From: Streptomyces africanus
Lineage (GTDB): Bacteria > Actinomycetota > Actinomycetes > Streptomycetales > Streptomycetaceae
DNA: 37,182 bases
Direction of reading: 5' to 3'
NCBI RefSeq assembly: GCF_002150735.1
Contig: NZ_MUKA01000189.1
Location: 1 to 37,182, forward strand
Shown here: positions 1 to 8,919 of the stretch, piece by piece
Position numbering within the stretch: the stretch's first letter is position 1
Layout: each line of letters begins with the position of its first letter
Program-made: the position numbers and the translations under genes
The notes under the pieces: model-generated
Databases searched by the model: none
Seen by the model: only the letters and a program-made list of their open reading frames with translations
Told to the model about the DNA's origin: nothing

Positions 1-45
1 CCCGGGGATGTCGACGCGCTGCCCCAGCGCGTCGACATCCCCGGG
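1..45. repeat. Perfect 21-bp inverted repeat with 3-nt loop at window edge
   Basis: Bases 1-21 are the exact reverse complement of bases 25-45, separated by CCC. The right arm encodes the conserved sortase segment RVDIPG, so the right arm is the authentic sequence and the left arm looks copied from it. A fold-back at the extreme end of a contig is a common assembly or library artefact. A real hairpin in coding DNA is the alternative. Confidence 0.9.
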
Positions 46-477
46 CTCGGGGTGCAGGCGCCCGTGGTGGCGCGGGGTCTGGACGCACGCGGTGCGCTCG
101 ATCCGCCGCCGTACGACCAGCCGGGCGTGGTCGGCTGGTACGCGGGCGGCGTGGCACCCGGGGCGCCGGGCACCGCGCTGATGGTCGGTCACGTCGACAC
201 CGAGACCCGGCCCGCTGTCTTCTACAAGGTCAGTGCCATGCGGCCGGGCCAGACGATCCGGGTGGTCCGGGCCGACGCCAAGGTCGCGGAGTTCACCGTC
301 GAGTCCGTCCAGGTCCTCACCCGCGACCACTTCGACGCCCATCAGGCCTACGGGCCCCGCGAGTCGGGCCGTGCCGAACTGCGGCTGGTCACCTGCGGCG
401 GCAGCTTCGACCGTACGACCCGCAGCTACACGGCGAACGTGGTGGTGTCGGCGTACCTGACGGGAACCGGCCTCTAG
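1..477 (+). CDS. Class F sortase, 5' end cut by window edge
   Basis: The frame is open from base 1 and ends at TAG (475-477). The visible part matches the class F sortase core: a start-of-barrel motif VDIPGLGVQAPV, a catalytic His in MVGHVDT (His codon 190-192), the catalytic Cys in LVTCGG (Cys codon 394-396) and a downstream Arg in SFDRTTRSY. Class F sortases are actinobacterial membrane-anchored transpeptidases or housekeeping enzymes acting on secreted proteins. Their substrates are poorly known. The N-terminal signal/TM anchor and spacer lie outside the window. The first seven codons are suspect because they form an exact inverted copy of codons 9-15. A GTG at 52 could be called as a start but lies inside the conserved barrel, so it is not the true start. 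Family assignment is firm; the substrate is unknown. Confidence 0.85.
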   Translation, partial: PGDVDALPQRVDIPGLGVQAPVVARGLDARGALDPPPYDQPGVVGWYAGGVAPGAPGTALMVGHVDTETRPAVFYKVSAMRPGQTIRVVRADAKVAEFTVESVQVLTRDHFDAHQAYGPRESGRAELRLVTCGGSFDRTTRSYTANVVVSAYLTGTGL

Positions 478-811
478 CGGCCTCGGGCGCCCACCCAGCC
501 CGGTCGACGACCCGCTCCCCCTGAAGTCGCCGGCCGGGCTGGTCCTCGACCGCGCGCGCACGGGCTGCGGGAGTAACCCGGCGAGCCGCGCGGGAGGGCG
601 CGGGAGCCACGGTGGGTGAAACTCTGGCCGGAGGCCGGGTGCTGCTGAGAAGACTCTAGAACCAACGGCCCGCCCGGGCCTAGAGGTTGAATAACGCCAA
701 GTCCCGATACGGTGGCTCTGCGTCACCCGCACGCCTGGGTTCGACCTCCTGGGCGTCGCGGGACGTATGTCAGGATTGAGACTTGGAACGCCGCACCCAA
801 GGGGGAGTTGG
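478..811. other. Non-coding gap between sortase and GH6 gene
   Basis: I see no convincing gene in this 334-bp stretch. It should hold the sortase 3' end signals and the GH6 promoter. There is a weak inverted pair (498-504 with 534-540). A small GC hairpin at 667-680 (ggccc-gccc-gggcc) is bracketed by CTCTA/TAGAG (654-658, 681-685). A TCTAGA core lies at 655-660 without the flanks of a DasR site. A purine-rich Shine-Dalgarno (gggggag, 801-807) sits just before the GH6 ATG. Confidence 0.5.
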
Positions 812-1846
812 ATGTACGGCAGCAGGGGGGCAGGGCCGTCCGCCGGGAGGCGGATGTCCGCGGTGGTGCTGGGGGCGGCACTGCTGATCACGGGGTGTTC
901 GTCCGACGGGGGAGACGGATCGGACAAGGGCGCCGACGCGGGCGCCGGGATCACACAGCAGCCCAAGGAGACCGCCCCGTTCTGGGTCAATCCGGACGGC
1001 ACCGCGGCCCGGCAGGTCGCCGCCCTGGAGAAGGCCGGCAAGAAGCAGGACGCCGAGCACATCCGCAAGATCGCCGAGCAGCCGGTCGCCGAGTGGATCG
1101 GCCCGGACAACCCCGAGGAGCAGACCCGGGGCTTCACCGAGGCCGCCGACAAGGCCGGCCGTACGGCACTGCTCGTCCTCTACAACATCCCGCACCGCGA
1201 CTGCGGCCAGTACTCCCAGGGCGGCGCCGCCGACGGCAACGCCTACCGCGCGTGGCTCGACGGCGTGGCGACGGGCATCGGCGACCGCTCCGCCACGGTC
1301 ATCCTCGAACCGGACGCGCTGCTGCACCTGGTGGACGGCTGCACCCCGGAACAGTTCCACGAGGAGCGCTACGACCTCCTCAAGGGCGCCGTCGTCAAGC
1401 TGAAGTCCCTGAAGAACACCAAGGTGTACCTGGACGCGGGCAACGCCGGCTGGCAGCACCCCGACCAGATCTTCGAGCCGCTGCAGCGGGCCGGTATCGA
1501 CCAGGCCGACGGCTTCTCCGTCAACGTCTCCAACTTCTACTCCACCGACGACTCCATCGCCTACGGCAAGCAGCTCTCCGCCAAGGTCGCGGGCAAGCAC
1601 TTCGTCATCGACACCAGCCGCAACGGCAAGGGCCCCTACACCCAGGGCAGCCCGGACGAACGCTGGTGCAACCCGCCGGGCCGCGCCCTGGGCGAGACGC
1701 CGACGACCAAGACGGCGGACCCGCTGGTCGACGCGTACCTGTGGGTGAAACGGCCGGGCGAGTCGGACGGCGAGTGCAAGGGCGGGCCGAAGGCGGGCCA
1801 GTGGTGGGCGGACTACGCACTGAAGCTGGCCAGGGCGAGTTCCTGA
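812..1846 (+). CDS. cslZ: GH6 endoglucanase-like lipoprotein (CslZ-type)
   Basis: The protein has 344 residues; the ATG at 812 is chosen because gggggag lies 4 nt upstream. The N-terminus is a lipoprotein signal with lipobox LITGC (Cys29), followed by a Gly/Asp-rich linker and a GH6 domain from about residue 55. GH6 signatures are visible: YNIPHRDCG (Asp130) and VILEPDALLHL (Asp168, the general-acid position), then YLDAGNAGW, SVNVSNFYS and DTSRNGKGP. GH6 enzymes are inverting beta-1,4-glucanases. In S. lividans/coelicolor the GH6 enzyme CslZ is, from memory, encoded directly after cslA-glxA and acts on the hyphal-tip glucan. Here it is about 9.5 kb from glxA and on the opposite strand. Its stop abuts the stop of the convergent STAND gene with no intervening base. 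GH6 is certain; the cslZ label rests on family and neighbourhood. Confidence 0.82.
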   Translation: MYGSRGAGPSAGRRMSAVVLGAALLITGCSSDGGDGSDKGADAGAGITQQPKETAPFWVNPDGTAARQVAALEKAGKKQDAEHIRKIAEQPVAEWIGPDNPEEQTRGFTEAADKAGRTALLVLYNIPHRDCGQYSQGGAADGNAYRAWLDGVATGIGDRSATVILEPDALLHLVDGCTPEQFHEERYDLLKGAVVKLKSLKNTKVYLDAGNAGWQHPDQIFEPLQRAGIDQADGFSVNVSNFYSTDDSIAYGKQLSAKVAGKHFVIDTSRNGKGPYTQGSPDERWCNPPGRALGETPTTKTADPLVDAYLWVKRPGESDGECKGGPKAGQWWADYALKLARASS

Positions 1847-4800
1847 CTAGAAGGCCGGGCACACGTCGTCGACCAGGTCGGGATCGACGGCCAGTTTCTT
1901 TTCCGCATTGTTCAACTCCCGCCCTGCGAGGGTGCACAGCCGGTCCATCCACCTCTCGGGTTCGAGCGGGATCACGGAGGTGCGGGAGCCGTCGACCATC
2001 GTGAGGGACTTGCCGTCGGTGCTCGGTGAGAGGACCGAGCCGTAGCCCACGTAGTAGCGGTAGGTGTCCTGGCGCTTGTCGATGTCCCAGACGACCTGTT
2101 CGCCGGCGGCGGTGGTCGTGTGGAGCAGGCGGTCGCCGAGGAAGCGGCCGAGGTAGTAGACGCCGTTGGTGGTGAGGTCCTGCCTCCAGTCCTTCTTCTG
2201 CACGTCCCACAGGCGTACCCGGCCGCCGGCGTACTGCACGGCGAGGATCCTGCCGTCGGGGGAGAGGGCGAACGACCGGACCGACCGGTCCCCGCCGTCC
2301 TTCTTGATCCACCTCTTGAACTCACCGGTGGTGAAGTCCCAGACGCCGATCTCGGCCACCGTCCGCACCACCGCCTGCGGTTTGCCGGGTACGGCGGTGG
2401 CGAAGGTGCCGGCGGCCTCGTTGGTGAGCTGCGCACGATCCTGGACGGGAGGCCGGTAGATCTCACCGACCGGCTTGCCCGTGTCGAGATTCCAGCGGGA
2501 GACGTACGACAGCCCCGAGATCACGGCGTGGTCGTCGTCGGAGAAGCTCAGGTTGATCCAGGACGGGACGAGCCCCGTCTGCGGGTCCGCTCCGGAAGCC
2601 GTGATGTCGGGAGGGGCGGGCAGTTCGAGGACGTGCTCCTCCTTGAGGGAGCCGCCGTCGATCCGCCAGACGAGGACCGTCCGCTCGTCCTGGGCGATGG
2701 TCAGCATCCGTCGCCCGTCCGGGCTGAAGGCGGCGTACAGCCGGGCCAGCGGCCGGGACGCGCGCGCGGTCGCCAGCAGCCTGTGGTCGGCCAGGTTCCA
2801 CAGCTGCAGTCCGCTGCCGCTGGTGTCGACGACCGCCATTTTGCCGCTGGGTCCGTCCGGTGTGCGGATGCGGTTGACCAGGGAGTTGGAGTCGAAGGAC
2901 GTGGGCGGCTTGACGCGTACGGTGACGATGCTTCCGCCGACGGAGACGGCGGCGCGCAGGTTGTCCGGAGGTCCGGCGAGCGCGACCGCCGGAGCGAACG
3001 AACGGCCGGTGATGTTCTCGTCCTCGGGGGCCGCGGCGGGGGTGTCGAAGGTGGCCGGCCAGCCCTTCTCCAGGTCGATGACGAGGAACCGCATCCGGCC
3101 CAGGTCGCTGCCGATGCGCCCGGTGGGATTGACCAGGTAGCGGCCCGTGGCGTCGAGCCGGGGCGTGTAGAGCGGGCACAACCCCTGGAAGCCGGCGTTG
3201 CTCCAGCTCTGGAAGCGCCGGGGCGTGGTGCCCAGCCGCCACGCTTCGAGTGCGCCCTGCTCGGTGCAGGTGACCAGGACGCGGCCGTTGCCGCTGACGG
3301 TCGCGGAGGCGGTGGCGCGCTCGTCCCAGGGGCGGCGCAGCGAGCCCCCGTCGAGGTCCCAGGAGACCAGCCGGCCCCGTGGGTCGTCCGCGTCCGCGCC
3401 GGAGGGCACGATCCGCGCCACGACCGTGTCGTCCGCGGCGAACCAGGCCTGGGCCGCGTCCCAGCCGCGCGGCGGGGTCAGGGTGCGGCCCGTGGGGCGG
3501 CCGTCGTCCGCGTTCCACATGCGCACGCCCTCGCGGGGGATCGCGGCGAGGATCCGCTTCCTGTCCCCCTCGAACCGCAGGTCGTTGGGGGTGCGCGGGT
3601 TCTTCTTCACGGCCTCGCCCTCGCGCAGGGGAATGACCCGGAACTTGTCCGGGTCGGAGGAGAGCGGCACGCCGAGGGAGATCAGACCCCAGTCGCTCGC
3701 CCGGGCCACCCTCCGCCCGTCGGCCGACACGGCGATCCGTTCGGTGTCGTGCCGTGTCGAGACCTGGAAGGGCTTGGGCCGTTTCTTCCCGCGCAGGTCC
3801 AGCCGCACGAAGTCGCCGTTGCCCAGCACGGTGTAGGCGACCGAGCCGTCGTCCGTGAGGGCGATGTCCTCGACCTCGTTGCGCCCCTCCATCACCACCC
3901 GCTCCACGTCCTGCGACCGCAGATAGTGTGCGAGCAGCGCGGAACGGGCTTCCGGCCGGGCCTCGGCTCGATACGCCCCGACCGCGTACAGCGAGGAGGC
4001 CGTCAACGACGTGCTGTCGAGGCTCGCGGCCTGCTGCGCCAACCGGTCCGAAGCCAGCCGCCGCTGCTCCGTCAGCAGGTTCAGATACAGCACGGACACC
4101 ACCGCCGCCGCCACCACGGCCAGCACCGTGACCACCGCCCACAGCACCCGCAGATACCGCTTCCGGCGCTCGGACCTCGCGCTCTCCTGCTGCTTACGCG
4201 CCCGCAGCCCGGCACTCGCCTCAATGAACTCCCGGTCCTCCGCCGTCAGTTCGGCACGCCGCTGCGCGAGCCACCCTTCCGCCACCGACAGCGCCGGATC
4301 CTCCAGCAACAGCCCGTCCGGCCGTCCTGCCCGCCACCAGCGGGCGCGGTCGTAGCGCAGTTCGCCGCGCCAGGTGAGGAACGTACGGTCTTTTTCCAGC
4401 TGCGTCGCGAGCGGCTGCCAGTGTTCGATGAGGGCCTCGTGGGCCAGCTCGACCGTCTCGCCCCGCTCGGGGTCCGCGCCCAGGACCAGGACCCGGGCCT
4501 CGGCGAGTGCGCGGGCGATGGCCCACTGCTCCTCGCCCACGTCGCGGCGCGCGAGCCGGGCGCGCAGGGCCGTGCCGCTGCCGGGCGGGATCTGGACCAG
4601 CGCGCGGAGCAGCCCGGTCGCGGCCTCCTCCGACGCGCCCCGCAGCGCCCGCTGCCACGCGGAGTCCGCCCTGCTGCTCAGCACCCCGCCGAGGCCGCCG
4701 AGTTCGCGGTAGGTGTCGAGGCGGAGCCGGCCGCCGACCTGCCGTTCCCACAGGGTGGTGAGGACGAACCCGAGCAGGGGCAGGGCTCCGGGCCGGCCCG

Positions 4801-6055
4801 CCGCGTCCTCGATGAGCCGGTCGGCCAGTCCGCTGTCGTACTCCACGCCGGGGAAGGCCCGCAGCGGCAGCCGGACCACCTCGGTGAGCTGCTCGCGGGT
4901 CATCAGACCCAGCTGGTGGGCGGGCGCACCGCCGACCAGCCGGCTCAGCTCCGGGTGGCGCAGGGCCGCGTCCTGGAAGTCGGTGCGCAGCGCCACCAGG
5001 ACCGCCACTCCGGGGTGCCGGCAGGCGTCGAGGAGGGCGTCGGACAGGGTGCGCAGTTCCTCCTCGGGGCGCAGCAGCAGCGCCTCCGCCTGGTCGAGGG
5101 CCAGCACGAGTCCGCGTGCCGAGCGGTGGGTCCGCAGCACCTCTCGTATCGCTTCGGCGTCCGGCTGCCGGCCCTCCGCGCGCAGGGTGACGACCTCCAC
5201 CTCCTGTTCCTTCAGGCGGGGCAGCACGCCCGCCATGAGGAGGGAGGACTTGCCGGAGCCGGAGGGGCCGGTCAGTGTCACGCAGCCCTCGGGCGCCCCG
5301 TGCGGGCAGAGCAGGTCGACGACCGCGGTGACGTCCTCGTCCCGGCCGTAGAAGTGCGCGCTGTGCTCCTCGGTGTACGGGCGCAGGCCCGGGAACGGGG
5401 AGTCGGGCGCGAGCAGTTCGGCCAGCTCCGGGAGTTCGTCGAGGACCGTGCGGGTCGGGATGCAGAAGGCCTGCCCCCGGTGTGCCGGTGAGATCGAGGC
5501 GACGATGCCGACCACGGCACCGAGGTCGTCGTCCCACACGGCGGAGCCGCTGAAGCCGGGCTGGATCGGGTCCGACTGCCCGTCGAGCGGCGACATCTGA
5601 AGCCGGCCGGTGCCGGTGCGGGCGCGCAGCCGGGCGGTGTGCCAGCCGCCGCCGGTGTCGTCCCTCGGCAGTCCGAAAACGATGGCTCTGTGGTCCCAGA
5701 CGTCCCGGGGCGCCACCATGAGGACCGGCCGGGCCTCGGTAAGCGGGCGGGACAGGGACAGGACTGTCACGTCCCCGGTGCCGTTCGCGCGTACGGGCAC
5801 CCAGTCCTGGACGACGGCGTCCACCGGCTCGCCGTCGCGCAGGACCAGACGGACACCGAGGGGGCCGTCGGGGCGCTCCTCCTGGTGGGCCGGCCGCCCC
5901 GAGGCCTCCAGGACGACATGGGCGCAGGTCAGCACCAGGGTGGGCGCGATGAGCACCCCGAGGCCCCCGATGTGCCCGTCAGTGCCCGTGACCTGGACGG
6001 TCGCGGCGGCCAGGACGTCCTCGGCCACCGCGTCCGACGTGGTCGGCTCGGTCAT
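1847..6055 (-). CDS. Trypsin-like protease / nSTAND NTPase / TM / WD40-repeat protein
   Basis: The protein has 1402 residues. I chose the ATG at 6055 because cgggag precedes it and the protease domain begins there. Residues 1-200 form a trypsin-like domain with an apparently intact triad: His46 (LTCAHVV), Asp95 (GDVTVLS) and Ser169 (GFSGSAVW). Residues 218-260 carry the nSTAND1 lead-in (FPGLRPYTEE, FYGRDEDV). Walker A is GPSGSGKS (263-270) and Walker B is LVLALDQAE (316-324). A C-terminal winged/helical part follows to about 620. A basic stretch (RRKRYLR) and one hydrophobic segment (about 638-660) come next, then WD40-like beta-propeller repeats (about 700-1390, e.g. VLVWRIDGG, VRLWDVQ, VWDIDKR). 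There is no signal peptide, so protease and NTPase are probably cytoplasmic and the propeller may lie outside. STAND proteins are ligand-triggered switches in signalling and conflict systems. This combination suggests a sensor that activates its own protease on binding a trigger. The function is inferred; the domains are visible. Confidence 0.88.
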   Translation of the reverse strand: MTEPTTSDAVAEDVLAAATVQVTGTDGHIGGLGVLIAPTLVLTCAHVVLEASGRPAHQEERPDGPLGVRLVLRDGEPVDAVVQDWVPVRANGTGDVTVLSLSRPLTEARPVLMVAPRDVWDHRAIVFGLPRDDTGGGWHTARLRARTGTGRLQMSPLDGQSDPIQPGFSGSAVWDDDLGAVVGIVASISPAHRGQAFCIPTRTVLDELPELAELLAPDSPFPGLRPYTEEHSAHFYGRDEDVTAVVDLLCPHGAPEGCVTLTGPSGSGKSSLLMAGVLPRLKEQEVEVVTLRAEGRQPDAEAIREVLRTHRSARGLVLALDQAEALLLRPEEELRTLSDALLDACRHPGVAVLVALRTDFQDAALRHPELSRLVGGAPAHQLGLMTREQLTEVVRLPLRAFPGVEYDSGLADRLIEDAAGRPGALPLLGFVLTTLWERQVGGRLRLDTYRELGGLGGVLSSRADSAWQRALRGASEEAATGLLRALVQIPPGSGTALRARLARRDVGEEQWAIARALAEARVLVLGADPERGETVELAHEALIEHWQPLATQLEKDRTFLTWRGELRYDRARWWRAGRPDGLLLEDPALSVAEGWLAQRRAELTAEDREFIEASAGLRARKQQESARSERRKRYLRVLWAVVTVLAVVAAAVVSVLYLNLLTEQRRLASDRLAQQAASLDSTSLTASSLYAVGAYRAEARPEARSALLAHYLRSQDVERVVMEGRNEVEDIALTDDGSVAYTVLGNGDFVRLDLRGKKRPKPFQVSTRHDTERIAVSADGRRVARASDWGLISLGVPLSSDPDKFRVIPLREGEAVKKNPRTPNDLRFEGDRKRILAAIPREGVRMWNADDGRPTGRTLTPPRGWDAAQAWFAADDTVVARIVPSGADADDPRGRLVSWDLDGGSLRRPWDERATASATVSGNGRVLVTCTEQGALEAWRLGTTPRRFQSWSNAGFQGLCPLYTPRLDATGRYLVNPTGRIGSDLGRMRFLVIDLEKGWPATFDTPAAAPEDENITGRSFAPAVALAGPPDNLRAAVSVGGSIVTVRVKPPTSFDSNSLVNRIRTPDGPSGKMAVVDTSGSGLQLWNLADHRLLATARASRPLARLYAAFSPDGRRMLTIAQDERTVLVWRIDGGSLKEEHVLELPAPPDITASGADPQTGLVPSWINLSFSDDDHAVISGLSYVSRWNLDTGKPVGEIYRPPVQDRAQLTNEAAGTFATAVPGKPQAVVRTVAEIGVWDFTTGEFKRWIKKDGGDRSVRSFALSPDGRILAVQYAGGRVRLWDVQKKDWRQDLTTNGVYYLGRFLGDRLLHTTTAAGEQVVWDIDKRQDTYRYYVGYGSVLSPSTDGKSLTMVDGSRTSVIPLEPERWMDRLCTLAGRELNNAEKKLAVDPDLVDDVCPAF

Positions 6056-6141
6056 CTCCCGTTTCCCCCGCCACCGTTGACCACACGTGTCGATCTGGTA
6101 CTGAGGGCACACCACCTACGTGCACAGGTCAAGCATGTTTC

Positions 6142-6169
6142 CCGTCAGCCGTCAGCCGTCAGCCGTCGG
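6142..6169. repeat. Heptanucleotide tandem repeat across a stop codon
   Basis: Three exact copies of CCGTCAG (6142-6148, 6149-6155, 6156-6162) plus a one-mismatch fourth copy (6163-6169). The stop codon of the phosphoesterase gene (6159-6161, minus strand) is inside the array. Gain or loss of a 7-bp unit there would shift the last codons. Confidence 0.85.
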
Positions 6170-8915
6170 ACTCCGGCGACGGGAGGTAGGCGCCCGGCAC
6201 GTCCTTCGGCGCGTACACCTTCTTGTCACCGGGGTACGGCTTGCTGAAGTCGTGCGTCTGGTACCAGGTGTAACGGTTCATCTGCTCGGGGTTGGCGTAG
6301 TCGGGCACGGCGTTCGGGCCGGTCAGCCGCTGGTGCGACGCCCAGGCCTTCCACTGCGCCGCCACCGTCCGCGCCGCCTCGGGCACCGCCGTGGACGTCG
6401 GCGCGGCCGCTGCCTTCGCGTCCTGCGGCGCCGGGGTGTCCGCACCGCAGGACGGCTGGGGGCTGACACCGAGGGTCAGCGAGGTCCGGTTGGGCACCGC
6501 GGTGAACCGGGTGTCGTCAGGCTTCTGGGTGAACGCCCCGTACATCGGGGTGGCCACGCTGTCGAGCTGGTTCATCGGGTGGGTGCCGAGGATCTGCTCG
6601 ATGGTGCGGACCATCGTGATCTGCGAGTAGTAGTGGTGGTCGACGGTGCCGTGCTTGGCGTACGGGCTGATGATCTGCACCGGCGCACGGTGGCCGTCGA
6701 CGTGGTCGAGACCGTTCTGGGAGTCGTCCTCGACGACGAAGATCGCCGAGTCCTTCCAGTACGTGCTGTGCGAGATCTCGTCGACCATGCGGCCGACCGC
6801 GAGGTCGTTGTCGGCGACCTCGGCGGAGGCGTTCGCCGGGCCACCGGTGTGGTCGTTGGAGAACCAGAACATGTTCAGGTTCGCCGGACCGTTCTTCTCG
6901 AAGTCCTGCTTCCAGATCTGTTCCTTGTAGATGTCCGGGACATCGAGGTCGAACATCGGGAAGCCCTGCACCGAGACCTTGTTGAGCGAGGGAATCGCCG
7001 AACCGGTCTTGATGGGGTACTGGGTCCGCGCCCCGGTCGCGGCCATGGTCTTGCTGTCGCAGTACAGGTTCTGCCAGGTCGCGCCGGCCGGCTTGGACTC
7101 GATCGACTGGAACTCGCCGAAGTCCTTGACGGACTTCCCGGCCGCCTGTGCGCCGGTCCAGAGGAAGCCGGTCTTCTGGTGGCCGAGAACGTCGTCCTCG
7201 GTGTCGTAACTGCGCGTGTACTCCCCGGCGGAGGACTCGGTGTACTCCGGGTTGTCCGACTGCATCAGCCAGTTGTGGCCCTCGGCGGAGTTCGTGCCGA
7301 CGTCGTAGAAGTTGTCGTACAGCCCGAACTGCCGGGCCAGCGCGTGCTGGTTGGGCGTCACGTTCTCGCCGAACGTCGTCAGCGAGGAGTTGCCCTCGCC
7401 CTGCGGCATGTCGCCGAAGACCTGGTCGTAGGTCCGGTTCTCCTTGACCAGCAGGAAGACGTGCTTGATGGTCGAGGGGTCGCCGAGGCGCGCCGGGACC
7501 GGCAGCGGCTTGGCGTGGCTGTTGCCCTGGGCGGTGAGGACCGAGCCGGCCGTCCAGCCGTTCTGCTGGAAGACCTTGGCCGTCTGGGAGCGGACGACGC
7601 TGTCGTCGGGCAGGGTGAACCGCGTCAGGCTGGACGTCGTGTCATGGGTGCCGTGGCCGCCGCCGGCGGTGGGACGGCGGGCGTCGATGCCACGGGTGTT
7701 GGAGACGACGACCTGCTTGCCGACGGTGGTGATCTCGGAGGGGAAGTAGTCCGTGGGGAGCAGGCCGACGTAACGGGCCGGCTGCTGCGCCGAGGTGAAG
7801 CGGTAGACGGCCACGGCGTTGGCGCGGCCGAGCGTCACCAGGAGGCGGCCGTCGTCGGTGAGTGTCACGGCGTTGGGCTCGTAACCGACCGATGCCTCCG
7901 GCCACGGCTGGGTGGCGATGGTCTGGACGACCTTGTCCTTGGCCGTGTCGATGACCGAGACGCTGTTGTCGGCGGTGTTGGTGACGAACACCGTGCCCTT
8001 CTCGGCGTACACGGCGGTCGGGTGCAGACCGACGTCGATGCTGCCGACGGCGGCGGAGGGGTCGGCCGTGTCGATGACGCTGACCGTGCCGGTCGTGGCG
8101 GCACCGGTGTCGGGGTCGGCGGGCACCTGGGTGCCGTAGGAGTTCATGGTGGTGTCGCCGGCCTTGGCCGGACGGCCGCCCTCGTTGCTGACGTAGAGCT
8201 TGCCGCCGGCCAGGGCGAGACCGCGCGGGGCGTTGCCGACGGCCCAGCTCTGCTTGATGGTTCCGTCGGCCGCGTCGATGGCGACCACCCGGTTCTGGCC
8301 GTTGACCGCCGCGTACACGGTGGAACCGTCGGCCGAGAACACCGCAGCTCCCACCAGCGCGTGCTTGGTGCCGTCGGCCGGTATGGAGACGGCCACCGGG
8401 TCGGCGAGGGTGCCGTCCGCGTCGACGGTGAACTTGGTGTAGCCGTCGGCCTGGCCCAGCCACAGGTGCTTGCCGTCGGGCGAGTACGTCGGGCCCTCCT
8501 GGCCGACGGAGCCGGTCTTGATGCGCAGGTCGTCCGCCGCGTTGGTGCCGACCTTCTGCTTCACCTGCCCGGTCGCGAGGTCGAGGACGACGAGCGAGGC
8601 GTCGCCGTCCGCGACCGCGGCCGCCAGATGGGTACCGTCCGGGCTGACCGTGGACGACATGATCTTGCCGTCGTCGATGACGGTGCGGCTGCCGTACGGC
8701 TTGATGTACTGGTCGCTGGAGATGACCTGGCCGTCGCGGGTGGTCTGGGCGACCCGCTGGGTGCCGAACTGCCACGTCGAGGCGACGGCGGTGCCCGTGA
8801 CGCCGAGGGCGACGGCGATGCCCGCCGTCACCAGGACGGTGCGGCGGCCGACGCGTCTGCCGAAGAGGCTGACCTGCGCTTTCTCGTTAACCCGGCGCTG
8901 CCGTGTTACCTGCAT
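6159..8915 (-). CDS. Secreted YncE-type beta-propeller / phosphoesterase fusion
   Basis: The protein has 918 residues. The N-terminus is basic (RRVGRRTV) with a hydrophobic stretch (26-46), i.e. a Sec or Tat-like export signal or anchor. Residues 60-450 carry the repeats of a YncE/seven-bladed propeller (TVSPDGTHLAAA, TYSPDGKHLWLG, VSVIDTA, NAVTLTDDGRLLVTLG). From about residue 480 a phosphoesterase/alkaline-phosphatase-fold domain begins at VFLLVKENRTYDQVFGD (Thr495 in ENRT, the nucleophile position of this family), with AEGHNW, IFVVEDDSQNGLDHVDGHR and ISPYAKHG as further metal/phosphate-site motifs. This fusion is a known annotated architecture without a clear physiological substrate. The ATG lies 4 nt after the stop of the ABC permease, so the two are translationally coupled. 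That link between an exported phosphoesterase and an ABC-2 exporter is the informative part. Confidence 0.87.
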   Translation of the reverse strand: MQVTRQRRVNEKAQVSLFGRRVGRRTVLVTAGIAVALGVTGTAVASTWQFGTQRVAQTTRDGQVISSDQYIKPYGSRTVIDDGKIMSSTVSPDGTHLAAAVADGDASLVVLDLATGQVKQKVGTNAADDLRIKTGSVGQEGPTYSPDGKHLWLGQADGYTKFTVDADGTLADPVAVSIPADGTKHALVGAAVFSADGSTVYAAVNGQNRVVAIDAADGTIKQSWAVGNAPRGLALAGGKLYVSNEGGRPAKAGDTTMNSYGTQVPADPDTGAATTGTVSVIDTADPSAAVGSIDVGLHPTAVYAEKGTVFVTNTADNSVSVIDTAKDKVVQTIATQPWPEASVGYEPNAVTLTDDGRLLVTLGRANAVAVYRFTSAQQPARYVGLLPTDYFPSEITTVGKQVVVSNTRGIDARRPTAGGGHGTHDTTSSLTRFTLPDDSVVRSQTAKVFQQNGWTAGSVLTAQGNSHAKPLPVPARLGDPSTIKHVFLLVKENRTYDQVFGDMPQGEGNSSLTTFGENVTPNQHALARQFGLYDNFYDVGTNSAEGHNWLMQSDNPEYTESSAGEYTRSYDTEDDVLGHQKTGFLWTGAQAAGKSVKDFGEFQSIESKPAGATWQNLYCDSKTMAATGARTQYPIKTGSAIPSLNKVSVQGFPMFDLDVPDIYKEQIWKQDFEKNGPANLNMFWFSNDHTGGPANASAEVADNDLAVGRMVDEISHSTYWKDSAIFVVEDDSQNGLDHVDGHRAPVQIISPYAKHGTVDHHYYSQITMVRTIEQILGTHPMNQLDSVATPMYGAFTQKPDDTRFTAVPNRTSLTLGVSPQPSCGADTPAPQDAKAAAAPTSTAVPEAARTVAAQWKAWASHQRLTGPNAVPDYANPEQMNRYTWYQTHDFSKPYPGDKKVYAPKDVPGAYLPSPESDG

Positions 8916-8919
8916 GGGG

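Noticed and set aside
650..665. Second DasR site before the GH6 gene
   Set aside because: Only the TCTAGA core is present; the flanking GG/CC and outer bases do not match.
2120..5491. Long open frame on the plus strand opposite the STAND gene
   Set aside because: High-GC codon bias leaves antisense frames open. Its translation is low-complexity (Gly/Arg/Val/Gln-rich) with no family motif, while the minus strand encodes clear domains.
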